This document shows positions 9,108-18,261 of a stretch of DNA of 64,000 bases, piece after piece. Below the pieces are notes generated by a model. That model had not been told where the DNA came from. It did no database searches and worked only from the letters and a program-made list of their open reading frames with translations. The first letter of the stretch is position 1. Each line of letters starts with the position of its first letter. The position numbers and the translations under genes were made by a program. This DNA comes from Leptospira selangorensis (GTDB taxonomy: Bacteria > Spirochaetota > Leptospiria > Leptospirales > Leptospiraceae): assembly GCF_004769405.1 (NCBI RefSeq), contig NZ_RQES01000019.1, positions 1-64,000 on the forward strand. The letters are read 5' to 3'.

Positions 9108-11633
9108 TCATTTTTCTTTTTTATAAAAGAAAAATTTTGCAACTTCTGCGGAGCCAATGTACAATACTATAATTCCAAGTAAGTAGCCATAGAATAATAA
9201 CGGCAAATGGTCGAAGCCGAATGTTTTAGCCAAAGGAAGATAGGGGATCGCAAATACGAAGCAAATGCAGAGTAAGGTTGCTCCTAATAGTAATTTTCCC
9301 GGTTTGCTCCGGTAAAATACGTTTTTAGTACGGATCACGAGTACGATCAGACTTGCGGAAACCACGGATTCAATAAACCATCCGGTTTGGAATTGGGTTT
9401 CGTTCGCGCCCAATCCGAATAATAATAAACCGAATGTAGCATAATCGAAAAGGGAACTTAGGAAGCCGAACATCAGCATAAATCTTCCTATAAATTTGAT
9501 GTCCCATTTACGAGGACGGATGATCCAATCTTTATCTACCTCGTCCGAGGCAATTGTCATTTCGGGTAGATCAGTTAACAAATTTGTCAATAAGATCTGT
9601 TTAGGTAGGAGCGGGAGGTAACTTAAGAATGCTGAGGCCCCTGCCACGCTGAACATATTTCCAAAATTCGCGCTGGTTGCCATAAACACGTATTTTAAAG
9701 TATTTGCAAACGTTATGCGTCCTTCTTTGACTCCATCCAATAAAACCGCCAAATTTTTCTCCAATAAAACGATATCCGCTGCTTCTTTTGCGACATCTAC
9801 TGCCGAGTCAACAGATATACCCACGTCCGCAGAATGGAGTGCAGAAGCGTCATTGATCCCGTCTCCAATATACCCGACAACATGGCCTGCTTTTTTTAGA
9901 GCTAATATGATCCTTTGTTTTTGATTCGGTTCTATCTCGGCAAATACATCAGTTTCTTCCGCCTTTACCCTCAAGGCTTCTTCTCCGATACTTTGTAATT
10001 CTTCCCCGGTAAGTATCGTTGTATTGGAAATTCCTACGGACTTGGCAACCTGTCCTGCAATCCATCTATTATCGCCTGTAATCATTTTCAGACGAATACC
10101 CAAATCACCTAAGTTACGGACTGTATCCTGTATCCCTGCTTTTGCAGAATCTGAAAAAGCTACGAATCCTAAGAACACCATTTCAGATTCAATTTCATAG
10201 TCTACCGGATCGTTCTCTTGAATCTCCTTAATAGAGATCCCGATCATACGATACCCGTCCCGACTAAAGGTTTCGTATACCTTTTGAATGGATTCTAATT
10301 CTTTTGATATTGGTCGTATCTGTCCTTGCGGATCTATGTATCGATCACAAATGTCTAAAAGAGGACCGCAGGCACCTTTACAAATTGCCGTACGTTTTCC
10401 ATCTATCTCAGCGATTATCGTGATCCTTTTTCTATGAAAATCATAAGAGAGTTCTCCTGATTTAGGGACCGTATCCGCTGAGATCGGCCATGCTTTGCTA
10501 ATCGCTAGATCCATTGGGTTTTGGAAACCGCTCTGTAGGTTAGAGTTGATCGATGCAAATTTTAATACATCTTGGTTTGGATTTCCATTCGGATCTACGC
10601 TTGTATGTACTTGGATCACTCCTTCCGTTAGGGTTCCCGTTTTATCGGAGCATAGTACATCCATACTGCCGAAGTTTTCAATTGAGTTCAGACGTTTTAC
10701 GATCACCTTTTTCTGGCTCATTTGTTTGGCGCCTTTTGCCAAATTTATATTGATGATTGCCGGTAATAATTGAGGTGTGAGTCCGACGGCGATCGCTAAT
10801 GCGAATAAAAAGGAATCTAAGATCGGTTTTTCCAGTAATATATTGATTCCAAGAATTACCAATACTAAGCCCAAAGTGATTTCAAGTAGAAGGTTACCGA
10901 ATTTGCGGATCCCTTTTTCGAAATCCGTTTCCGGCTTTCTTTCGTTCAATCGTTTATAGATCTCTCCGAATTGTGTATTTTTCCCTGTAGCATAGATGAG
11001 AGCTAAACCGGAACCGCTGACTACATGGGAACCCATGTATAATAAATTGGATCGTTTGGATAAAGCAGTTTCTTCGGGTAACGGTCCAATGGTTTTTTCC
11101 ACTGGAAAAGTTTCTCCTGTAAAAGCGGCCTCATCTAAAAACAAACGGTCCGAATTAATAAGATAAGCATCTGCAGGTATGATGTCCCCAACTCTTAATC
11201 GGATTAAATCACCAGGTACTAATGATTGTGAATCCAATTCGGATTCAACGTTATCCCTGATCGTAGACGCGTTTAATCTAACCATGGACAATAAGGAATG
11301 TAGTGAATCACTCGCGCTCTTCTCCTGCCAGTAACCTAGTACACTACTTAATAAAACGATACATTGGATGATGATCCCATCCGTTGGGTCGCGCAGGAAC
11401 CATGACAAGGCCGACGCAAAAAGTAAAATGATAGTGATTGGGTTTGCAAATTGTCTTAGGAACAATACGATCCCGGCGACTTTTTGGCCAGAACCGAAAC
11501 TATTTTTCCCGTAGATTCCCAATCGTTTTCTGGCTTCGGATTTGTCGAGGCCACTCTGCCCGGAACCGATTTCAGAGAACATCTTCTCCGAAGTATAAGT
11601 CCAGTAATTGGGGGATATTTTCCGGGATTCCAT
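9108..11633 (-). CDS. mgtA: Magnesium-translocating P-type ATPase
   Basis: An 841-residue P-type ATPase of subclass P3B (MgtA/MgtB), which imports Mg2+ across the inner membrane with ATP hydrolysis. Visible elements: an N-terminal cation-ATPase domain, the actuator motif TGE (AAFTGETFPVEK), the phosphorylation motif DKTGTLTEG (Asp near residue 330), TGDNRWIAGQ, the hinge GDGINDASALH, and a C-terminal block of about six membrane helices. The motif NLAKGAKQMSQKKVIVKRL just before the phosphorylation site is typical of MgtA. The 97-bp upstream gap holds a hairpin of the preceding gene and is too short for a classical mgtA riboswitch leader. Confidence 0.9.
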   Translation of the reverse strand: MESRKISPNYWTYTSEKMFSEIGSGQSGLDKSEARKRLGIYGKNSFGSGQKVAGIVLFLRQFANPITIILLFASALSWFLRDPTDGIIIQCIVLLSSVLGYWQEKSASDSLHSLLSMVRLNASTIRDNVESELDSQSLVPGDLIRLRVGDIIPADAYLINSDRLFLDEAAFTGETFPVEKTIGPLPEETALSKRSNLLYMGSHVVSGSGLALIYATGKNTQFGEIYKRLNERKPETDFEKGIRKFGNLLLEITLGLVLVILGINILLEKPILDSFLFALAIAVGLTPQLLPAIININLAKGAKQMSQKKVIVKRLNSIENFGSMDVLCSDKTGTLTEGVIQVHTSVDPNGNPNQDVLKFASINSNLQSGFQNPMDLAISKAWPISADTVPKSGELSYDFHRKRITIIAEIDGKRTAICKGACGPLLDICDRYIDPQGQIRPISKELESIQKVYETFSRDGYRMIGISIKEIQENDPVDYEIESEMVFLGFVAFSDSAKAGIQDTVRNLGDLGIRLKMITGDNRWIAGQVAKSVGISNTTILTGEELQSIGEEALRVKAEETDVFAEIEPNQKQRIILALKKAGHVVGYIGDGINDASALHSADVGISVDSAVDVAKEAADIVLLEKNLAVLLDGVKEGRITFANTLKYVFMATSANFGNMFSVAGASAFLSYLPLLPKQILLTNLLTDLPEMTIASDEVDKDWIIRPRKWDIKFIGRFMLMFGFLSSLFDYATFGLLLFGLGANETQFQTGWFIESVVSASLIVLVIRTKNVFYRSKPGKLLLGATLLCICFVFAIPYLPLAKTFGFDHLPLLFYGYLLGIIVLYIGSAEVAKFFFYKKEK

Positions 11634-11689
11634 TCTCTTAGGTTGAGATCCCAGGATTCTTAGAAAAGTACTAATTCATTCGTAAAACC

Positions 11690-11716
11690 TCCTCCGCAGG
11701 AAGGACCGGCGGAGGA
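11690..11716 (-). terminator. Probable terminator of the GH5 gene
   Basis: On the minus strand an 8-bp stem (TCCTCCGC/GCGGAGGA) with an 11-nt loop lies 14 bp past the stop codon of the GH5 gene and is followed by GGTTTTA. The T run is short, so termination may be partial. Confidence 0.55.
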
Positions 11717-11730
11717 AAGTTTGATATTTG

Positions 11731-14019
11731 TTATCTATTTTGAATGGTCACGTTTTCAGTTTTCACATAAGAAGTATCAAACCACCATGCGCGAACTTCC
11801 ATAGGGCGATCCGCTTTGTCAGGTGCTATGTTGAAATCTAATGAGAAGTTAGTATATTGGCCTGGACCAACAAACTCGTTTCTGTAGACATCTCTTCTTG
11901 CCAATACTTCTTGGCCATCATAAACATCTATGGTCACAATCTTATCGTTATTCGCGTTAGTAACATCTACTAACATACGGAATACAGCTCGTTTGTTACC
12001 GGTTCCCCAACGACCTCTGTCATAAGGGCCATAGATAATATGATCCGCCCAATGATCAGCCGTAGTTACTACCCAAGCATCACCTTCTGCGAATCCGGTA
12101 CGGTGAGAAAGATTTTTTGCCTTATATACTAAAGGTAATTCTCCGCTCAATGGAGAAGAACAACAAAGTAGTGCAGCTCCTCCTCCGTCTCTTTGAGCGA
12201 CCCCGGCTACATATTCAGTATCAGCACATTGTCCTTTATAAGAACCTGGAGCCCAGTCTCCTCCACGTTGAGAAGAACGGCTATCTCCTCTGTCGAACCA
12301 GATAGTGCGGCAAGAGTTAGCAAGAGGGACCTTACTGTGCGCACAAAGGATACCACTAGTTCCCCAGGAGTGTTTAGTCGCTCCTGCAACATAGTAGTCG
12401 TTAGGACATTCGTATTTTGTAAATCCGCCTGCCCAATCTCCAGTGCCATGGTAACGAGTACCAGTCTCATAAACGGCTTGTACGTTAATCGCGCGGTCAG
12501 CATGCCAAAGTTTTCCGTATTTTGTATCACTACAAAGTGCTCTTTGGTCACGGCTTAAACCCAATAGACGTTCCCCATCTGGACAGGTTCCTTTGTTTGC
12601 ACCTGATAGCCAATCGTTATCGATCGTACTTACGTTATCATCTACACCGTTAAATCCGATCTTGGTCAAATGATCTACATATGCAACAGCTCCGGTCTTA
12701 CCATTGGATGCAAGAAGGCGATCCATATGTTCATCACGCCAGTTACCTCTTTTGGTTTGAGACCAATCGGAAGTTACAAGTCCCCATTCATCTTCTCCGT
12801 TTAGAGGCCAGAATGCGAAATCAAGATCCTTCTCGATTAAATAATCCACGAGTCTTTTGAGCCACTCTCTATCAGCAGGATTTGTTTCTCCTGGAGAAGC
12901 ACCGAATTCACTTACCCAAACAGGAGCAGTAGTAACTGCGTCAGGATCAGTAACGTAACCCCATTCGTCTGTGATAGTGTTTCGGAATGTATTTAAATCC
13001 ATGTCCTTGTATTTGATATTTCCGCCTGACGTTGCATCGTCACCGTTATGTTTAGGTCCGATAAATCCGTAGTTATGAGCTGCATAAACAAGTTTATTCA
13101 CATTACGAATATGAACTTGAAGATCTCTAACAGGTTTTAGGTGAGGACGTTCTCCTGAACCTAAGATCGGGATCGCTCCCCACCAGTTGATACCTTCTAC
13201 AACAATAACCATATCCGGGTTTGCACGTAAGATATCATTTCCTGCTTCACCTGCGACCTTACGCCAATCGTCTATATTATTCCAACCCCAGTTAGGGCTA
13301 TTAGGTAGATGAGTATCGTTAAAACGTTGGGTGCGCACTTCGTTTCTAAGATCCGCAGCAGCGACTAACTTATTATTCTTATAACGATTTACTAAGAAGA
13401 CCCAATCCGCTTTCCACATTTCAGGAGTTTGGTTATAAGCGAAGGAAGATCCTGTATGATACCATTGACCGTTATAGTCGAATCCACAGCACCATTCGGA
13501 GAAAGTAGTATGGTTATTTAGAACCACTACGATCCCTGCAGCAGTCAAAGCGGCAACAGTTTCATCATAGATCTGTAATGCCGTTTTACCGAAAAATTGC
13601 GGGTTAGCTGCCACATATTCGTTCGGAACGATATTTGCATCATGAAGCATTAGATTGGAAAAAGGCAAACGAACCGAGTTAAAACCCCATTCCTGGATCA
13701 AAGAAATAATATGAGAGATAGGCTGCTTGTCCAAGCCTCCCACTACCTGACGAGTATCACTTGCTCCATACCAATTCACCGCTTTCAATTTGAAACGGTT
13801 ATTATTAGAATCTACGATATATCTACCGTTTGTGCTCAGAGGAACGACCGGAGGATTGGTAGTTACTAAAAAAGCTCTCACGGAGTTGTACGTGGACTTT
13901 GCCGATTTTGGAAGCGAGAAAGGTAGATACGCTTGGTCCGTTTCAGGGGAGCAACTTGCTAGGATAGCAAAGACCACCAAAACAGAACTAAAAATTTTCA
14001 TTTTCCTTCTGTTAAACAT
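11731..14019 (-). CDS. Glycoside hydrolase family 5 lipoprotein with Cys-repeat and C-terminal beta-sandwich regions
   Basis: The chosen ATG at 14019 has GGAGAGA upstream and gives 762 residues; a TTG frame extends to 14046. An N-terminal signal ends in the lipobox LASC, so it is a lipoprotein. Residues ~60-400 form a GH5 (cellulase-like) barrel: acid/base Glu in ADLRNEV (usual NEP) and nucleophile Glu in WVSEFGASPGE. Next come about three ~70-residue repeats, each of form C-P/A-x-x-x-x-(V/L)-x-G-(S/A/V)...LC, then a ~130-residue beta-rich C-terminus resembling a carbohydrate-binding sandwich. It would hydrolyse beta-glucans at the cell surface. Substrate is unknown, and NEV in place of NEP is a small departure. 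Confidence 0.85.
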   Translation of the reverse strand: MFNRRKMKIFSSVLVVFAILASCSPETDQAYLPFSLPKSAKSTYNSVRAFLVTTNPPVVPLSTNGRYIVDSNNNRFKLKAVNWYGASDTRQVVGGLDKQPISHIISLIQEWGFNSVRLPFSNLMLHDANIVPNEYVAANPQFFGKTALQIYDETVAALTAAGIVVVLNNHTTFSEWCCGFDYNGQWYHTGSSFAYNQTPEMWKADWVFLVNRYKNNKLVAAADLRNEVRTQRFNDTHLPNSPNWGWNNIDDWRKVAGEAGNDILRANPDMVIVVEGINWWGAIPILGSGERPHLKPVRDLQVHIRNVNKLVYAAHNYGFIGPKHNGDDATSGGNIKYKDMDLNTFRNTITDEWGYVTDPDAVTTAPVWVSEFGASPGETNPADREWLKRLVDYLIEKDLDFAFWPLNGEDEWGLVTSDWSQTKRGNWRDEHMDRLLASNGKTGAVAYVDHLTKIGFNGVDDNVSTIDNDWLSGANKGTCPDGERLLGLSRDQRALCSDTKYGKLWHADRAINVQAVYETGTRYHGTGDWAGGFTKYECPNDYYVAGATKHSWGTSGILCAHSKVPLANSCRTIWFDRGDSRSSQRGGDWAPGSYKGQCADTEYVAGVAQRDGGGAALLCCSSPLSGELPLVYKAKNLSHRTGFAEGDAWVVTTADHWADHIIYGPYDRGRWGTGNKRAVFRMLVDVTNANNDKIVTIDVYDGQEVLARRDVYRNEFVGPGQYTNFSLDFNIAPDKADRPMEVRAWWFDTSYVKTENVTIQNR

Positions 14020-14265
14020 TTTGAATTCTCTCCATTGAATTCCCAATCAATCACGGATTGTTTTTTATATGTGTGGGGATATTAAACAGGGCATACTTAT
14101 ATACCGTTTATTTTTTCCCAAGATTTTGTTTTATAACTGAAGTTTTTTCTTTTTAAAGCGTTCGTTATGACAAAAAATATTGAACGAACAGTCCATATAT
14201 TTAAAATCTATTTATTACAAATTCTTATATATTATAAATATTTAATATATATTCATGGATATCTT
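14020..14265. other. AT-rich intergenic region upstream of the GH5 gene
   Basis: Very AT-rich DNA with no coding character. It must hold the promoter of the GH5 gene. Apart from runs of TATAAATATTTAATATAT-like sequence near 14225-14250, nothing specific is seen. Confidence 0.5.
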
Positions 14266-14362
14266 GGGCGCCCCTTCGCTTTCGCTCAGGCTGGGCTATC
14301 CGCTTGTATCTGCGCCTCACCACATGTGTTGCGGCGCAGTATATCGCTACTATCCCTGGCGC
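14266..14362. repeat. GC-rich dispersed intergenic repeat, copy 1
   Basis: A sharply GC-rich island in AT-rich DNA. It begins with the palindrome GGGCGCCCC, contains CTGGGCTATCCGC, a hairpin region around GCGCC...GGCGC, and ends CGCTACTATCCCTGGCGC. The same blocks recur at 52361-52434 (GGGCGCCCCC, CGGGCTCTCCGC, ATCCCTGGCGC) and in part at 43457-43517 (CCGCTACTATC). It overlaps the last codons of the downstream oxidoreductase gene. Confidence 0.7.
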
Positions 14363-15402
14363 ATTGTCGATTCGCAGAGGATCTGTATCTTCCCATCCGT
14401 CATATTCTGGCTGTAATACGCATAAGCATCCTGTATCTGATCCATAGGAAATTGACGTTGGATTTTAGGTCGGAAGATCCCGTTTACATTTCGGATGACT
14501 TCTCTAGATAATAGAAATCTTGAGGGGAGGGATAGGGAATTGATATAGTATTCCGTTTCGAAGAATTGTATCTTCCAGCCGTTGAATAGTTTTTGGGGCT
14601 GGAATAGCATAGGTCCTGTATTGAAATACCCGTACATACATAAGGTGGAACCTTGGGGCATGGAGCGGATAAGTGTCAAAGGCATATCCCCTCCGATACA
14701 ATCGAAACCGCATCTGCAATTGACTTCTTTACAAAGTTCCGTTAATTGTTTTTCAAAATCAGGATCGGATTGGTTTAATACGTAGGAAGCACCTTCTTCT
14801 TTGCAGATTTCTTTTTGTTCCTCTCTGCGTACAATGGCGATACTCTTTAATCCATATTTACTCGCAGCTCTCATCGTCATTCTGGCGACTGCTCCTGCTG
14901 CCGCAGTAATAAAGAAATATTTAGAACCGGAAGCCTTGGCCCATCTCGCCATCCCGATACCAGTGATAGGATTCGCTACGGAAGATGCCGCTTCTTGGAA
15001 TTCAACATCATTAGGTAATACGATTAATTTCAGTGCATCAGCTAAAACGTATTCTGCGAAGAGCCCGTTCTTCGTATAGAAGGCGACTCTTTTCCCAAGC
15101 CTCATTCTTCCAACGATTCCGCCCCCGTTCGCGACTACTGTTCCCGCTCCTTCGAATCCTACTCCTCTTGGATATGGATAATTCAAGGTAGAACTATATA
15201 CACCTTTAATATGATAAAGATCGTTCGGATTCATAGAGCCTCGATTGACTTTTATGAGAACTTGGCCTGGTCCCGGTTTCGGAAGATCTAATTCAGTCAA
15301 TTCAAGAACTTTTAATATTTCTTTTGGATCCGAGATCGAGTTTTCAGGTAAGGGACCGATCTGGCGGACCGCTTTCATTTTTTGGGGAAGATTAATTTTC
15401 AT
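14350..15402 (-). CDS. Zinc-type alcohol dehydrogenase-like / quinone oxidoreductase (MDR superfamily)
   Basis: 350 residues. N-terminal GroES-like domain (GQVLIKVNRGSMNPNDLYHIKG, then YPRGVGFEGAGTVV) and a Rossmann domain with FFITAAAGAVARM, where a usual GGVG-type nucleotide motif is replaced by AAAGAV. No zinc-ligand cysteine set is seen, so a zinc-free NAD(P)H-dependent quinone or enoyl reductase is likely. The start overlaps the end of the upstream VOC gene by 11 bp, so the two are co-expressed. The final few residues (near STMRQG) are encoded by a dispersed repeat that supplies the stop codon. Confidence 0.84.
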   Translation of the reverse strand: MKINLPQKMKAVRQIGPLPENSISDPKEILKVLELTELDLPKPGPGQVLIKVNRGSMNPNDLYHIKGVYSSTLNYPYPRGVGFEGAGTVVANGGGIVGRMRLGKRVAFYTKNGLFAEYVLADALKLIVLPNDVEFQEAASSVANPITGIGMARWAKASGSKYFFITAAAGAVARMTMRAASKYGLKSIAIVRREEQKEICKEEGASYVLNQSDPDFEKQLTELCKEVNCRCGFDCIGGDMPLTLIRSMPQGSTLCMYGYFNTGPMLFQPQKLFNGWKIQFFETEYYINSLSLPSRFLLSREVIRNVNGIFRPKIQRQFPMDQIQDAYAYYSQNMTDGKIQILCESTMRQG

Positions 15403-16426
15403 AGATTGGTTTTTTAGAAGTTAGATTTTTTTGGGATACAAGTATAAGATTACCTTCTGGATCTTTGAGTATTGCGGTATTATCTTTTTCATCTAATAAG
15501 GTCCCGCCTTCTTGGAGTATTTTTTTTATAGATGATCGTAAATCGAATACTCGGAGTCCTACTGCAATTCTTCCTATATCAGATTTATCTAATGGGCCTC
15601 TTTCACTGAAATGATTGTAAGTGAATATCTCGAATGTGGGTCCACCGTCCTCGTAACCGGGTAGAGGAAGATGGCAGCCTTTTACTTCTATTCCGGTAAG
15701 TCCCGTCAGATCTTCTATAAATTTTCCCTTATAATCCCGTTCGAAACCGGTGGCATTTGTTTCCAATATCTTACTATAAAATGAAAGAGTCCTGGTCCAA
15801 TCTCTGGAATTTATATTTACGTGAAGGAATCTGATCTTATCGATTTCCGGCGGATCCAGTTTAAAACGAGTTCTTATTAATGAATTTAAACTACGAAAGA
15901 TATTGCTCGGACTAAGAGGAGTTGGGAATGGAATATGGATCTCAAATATATTTCCATCCGGATCCCTTCCATAGATTGCAGGCACTTTTTGCAAATCCTC
16001 GAAACGGCTATCAATATGTCCTCCGTTCTTTTGGATTGTTTGGATAAGACCGGGAACATTATCCGTTTCAAAACAGATATGAGCGTAACCCAGATCGTTT
16101 GCAGCAGATGTTCCGTGATTCGATTTCTCAGATTTTAATATCGTAAATATTGGTCCTTCTTCTTGGTAATCAGGACTTCTGAGACTAATGACAGAAGAGA
16201 GTGGATCTCCGAGGGCCCAGTCAGACTCATTTTCAGTTTCTTTTGCTTTGAATACGTTCTTGTAAAAATCAGCAAGACGTTTCGGATCTGGGCTCCTGAA
16301 AATTACGGTCTCAAACGAAAATTCTGAATTTGGGATTCTTTTGTATTCATGGGGAGAAGGAGTTAAAATCCACCAGATTATAATGAAAAAAAGTATGGAG
16401 AATAGAACGATCAGAAACTTCTTCAT
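15392..16426 (-). CDS. Membrane-anchored protein with two VOC (glyoxalase-like) domains
   Basis: 344 residues. A single hydrophobic segment at residues 4-24 anchors or exports it. Two vicinal-oxygen-chelate modules follow: residues ~38-170 (FETVIFRSPDPKRLADFYKNVF ... AHICFETDNV ... GRDPDGNIFEIHIP) and ~200-335 (FLHVNINSRDWTRTLSFYSKIL ... LKDPEGNLILVSQ). Paired modules of this kind build a metal site in glyoxalases and dioxygenases, but the substrate is not readable. It overlaps the MDR oxidoreductase by 11 bp. Confidence 0.83.
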   Translation of the reverse strand: MKKFLIVLFSILFFIIIWWILTPSPHEYKRIPNSEFSFETVIFRSPDPKRLADFYKNVFKAKETENESDWALGDPLSSVISLRSPDYQEEGPIFTILKSEKSNHGTSAANDLGYAHICFETDNVPGLIQTIQKNGGHIDSRFEDLQKVPAIYGRDPDGNIFEIHIPFPTPLSPSNIFRSLNSLIRTRFKLDPPEIDKIRFLHVNINSRDWTRTLSFYSKILETNATGFERDYKGKFIEDLTGLTGIEVKGCHLPLPGYEDGGPTFEIFTYNHFSERGPLDKSDIGRIAVGLRVFDLRSSIKKILQEGGTLLDEKDNTAILKDPEGNLILVSQKNLTSKKPIYEN

Positions 16427-16552
16427 ATATTCGAAAGGATAGCATAATCATTCTCTCCTGCGCTTGAACGAATCCGGTATTGACAAAAAAGTTTTCTACT
16501 TTGAGCGAGAGGTCTCTTTTTTACGATGTTTAGCCTAAAGGAGGAGTTTTCG

Positions 16553-18178
16553 TTAAGTTAATTCGAAGATTCTGAATTGTTTGGGAGTTTGTCCAGTGAT
16601 CCGTTTGAATTCGGCGTTAAACGCAGCCTTGGAGCCAAATCCGGATTCATAAGCAATTTCTAAAATATTCCATTCGGATTTTTCTTTTAGAAGATGGATT
16701 GAATGTTGTATTCTATAATAGGATAATAGTCTCGGGAATGTCGTGTTTAATTGAGTATTACATATTTCCGAAAGTTGGTGAGGATTTAACTCCAACCTCG
16801 TAGCGAGAGTCGCTAAGGAAAGATTCTCTTCCTTGAATATCATTTCTTGCGTAAATAATCTTTCGATTTCTCCCAGTATTGCATTTACATTTGTATTGTG
16901 GATCTTACTTCTGATGTATTTAGAAGTTTTTCCGTCCGATGTTTGGGATTTTTCTGGCTTCAGAGAAAATTCAGATAACCGATCCACTGCAGTCTTCATT
17001 TCGATTTCTAATATTTTTCTTCTTGAATCTATACTTTTGTATCGCTCGTAGATACTCGCCGCAAAAAATATAACTTCCAAAGGAAGTGCCCAAACCGGTA
17101 AATAAAAGTAAATAGGATTAGGCTGAAGTACTCGCGTGATCCATAATATATATACGAATGCTGCCGAATAAAACGTACCCCAAGTGATAACGAATGTTAA
17201 AAGATGTTTTTGTCCCTGAATCAACATTCTAATCGTAACGATCAAAAAAGCTGGGATCCAAATCATATAAATCAGGGAGAATACTCCGGAAAATAATTGG
17301 TTCCAATCCGAAAGCACAGAAGCAATTGAACTTAACGCAGCAAAAATAAGTATGGCGATCGCAATTTTATCAAAACGAGGATAATAGGATCTCAAATCCA
17401 CAAATTCCCTAAAGAATGCAACTCCGAAGAATAAGGTGAGTGCCTGACTGAAGAAGAATCCATGATTGAGCCAATAAGGAGTTTCTGACAAGAGAATCCT
17501 AGGTGCGGAAGAATACATTAGGCTAAAGTTCATTGTTACAAAAAATATATAACCTCCATACCAAAGATAGATTTGGTCGTTGAGGGTAAAAAAGAAAAAT
17601 AAAGAAAACAAACATATCGCGAGCATGAACCCCGCATAAAAGGAGGTGTACATGGTGCGGTCATTGGTTTTGTTTCTGACTTCTTCTTCGGATAAGATAA
17701 AAAAAGGAATACGAACTAATGAACGAGTATTGATCCGTACTAATATTTCTTTGTTTCGAAGAAGTGGAATACTCGGATAATCCAACCAAGCAACTTTCCA
17801 TTTGCTTCTTTCTAAAACTGCTCCTGCCTGACCATACAGGTTCCAATTACCAGCATCTGTTTCTAAGAAGAAGTCAACATTGGTAAGAGTAGGCCATTCT
17901 AAGACCATATAACATTTTTTTTCCGCAGCAAAAGGTTTACTCTGCAGTTTGATCCAAATAGTACGATCGGTATATCCAAGATCAATATATGGCTGGTTTA
18001 GATCCTCAAAAGTTTGAGCAGATTGTAGATTCGGATCTCTTTCCCCGCTAAGGCTTGTTCTAATCTGTAGAGTCTCATTTCTACAATCTGCTTCCTTCTC
18101 CGCTTGGTTTGAGGACTTACAAGCGCTCATCGAAAGAAGCAGGATCAATAAACATGCTTTATAATTGGATCTCCACAT
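16553..18178 (-). CDS. Membrane-spanning 7TMR-DISM sensor with C-terminal AraC DNA-binding domain
   Basis: 541 residues. A signal peptide with lipobox-like LSMSAC leads to an extracytoplasmic beta-rich region (~30-170, 7TMR-DISM extracellular type), about seven membrane helices (~180-385), a short coil, and an AraC helix-turn-helix at ~440-541 (LSLATLATRLELNPHQLSEICNTQ ... FGSKAAFNAEFKRITGQTPKQF). It is a one-piece receptor that would bind DNA while in the membrane. It is divergent from the large GAF/cyclase gene, a likely target. Confidence 0.88.
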   Translation of the reverse strand: MWRSNYKACLLILLLSMSACKSSNQAEKEADCRNETLQIRTSLSGERDPNLQSAQTFEDLNQPYIDLGYTDRTIWIKLQSKPFAAEKKCYMVLEWPTLTNVDFFLETDAGNWNLYGQAGAVLERSKWKVAWLDYPSIPLLRNKEILVRINTRSLVRIPFFILSEEEVRNKTNDRTMYTSFYAGFMLAICLFSLFFFFTLNDQIYLWYGGYIFFVTMNFSLMYSSAPRILLSETPYWLNHGFFFSQALTLFFGVAFFREFVDLRSYYPRFDKIAIAILIFAALSSIASVLSDWNQLFSGVFSLIYMIWIPAFLIVTIRMLIQGQKHLLTFVITWGTFYSAAFVYILWITRVLQPNPIYFYLPVWALPLEVIFFAASIYERYKSIDSRRKILEIEMKTAVDRLSEFSLKPEKSQTSDGKTSKYIRSKIHNTNVNAILGEIERLFTQEMIFKEENLSLATLATRLELNPHQLSEICNTQLNTTFPRLLSYYRIQHSIHLLKEKSEWNILEIAYESGFGSKAAFNAEFKRITGQTPKQFRIFELT

Positions 18179-18261
18179 TCACGGCGAGTTCTTTCAGATA
18201 TCCAAAAGATGGCAATTCCTTATTGGAAATAAATGTCCAGAATTATAACCACAGACGACGG

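Noticed and set aside
11634..11730. Mg2+ riboswitch or leader peptide upstream of mgtA
   Set aside because: The gap is only 97 bp and its one hairpin is explained as the terminator of the preceding gene.
12193..12558. Overlapping open frames on both strands inside the GH5 gene
   Set aside because: They are shadows in other frames of the Cys-repeat region; no ribosome site or protein character.
16490..16530. TTGACA promoter on the plus strand
   Set aside because: No matching -10 at the right spacing and no plus-strand gene downstream; both neighbours are on the minus strand.
18109..18261. Upstream start of the GAF cyclase
   Set aside because: Starts at 18109 or 18154 would overlap the divergent AraC-receptor gene and would add residues without family character.
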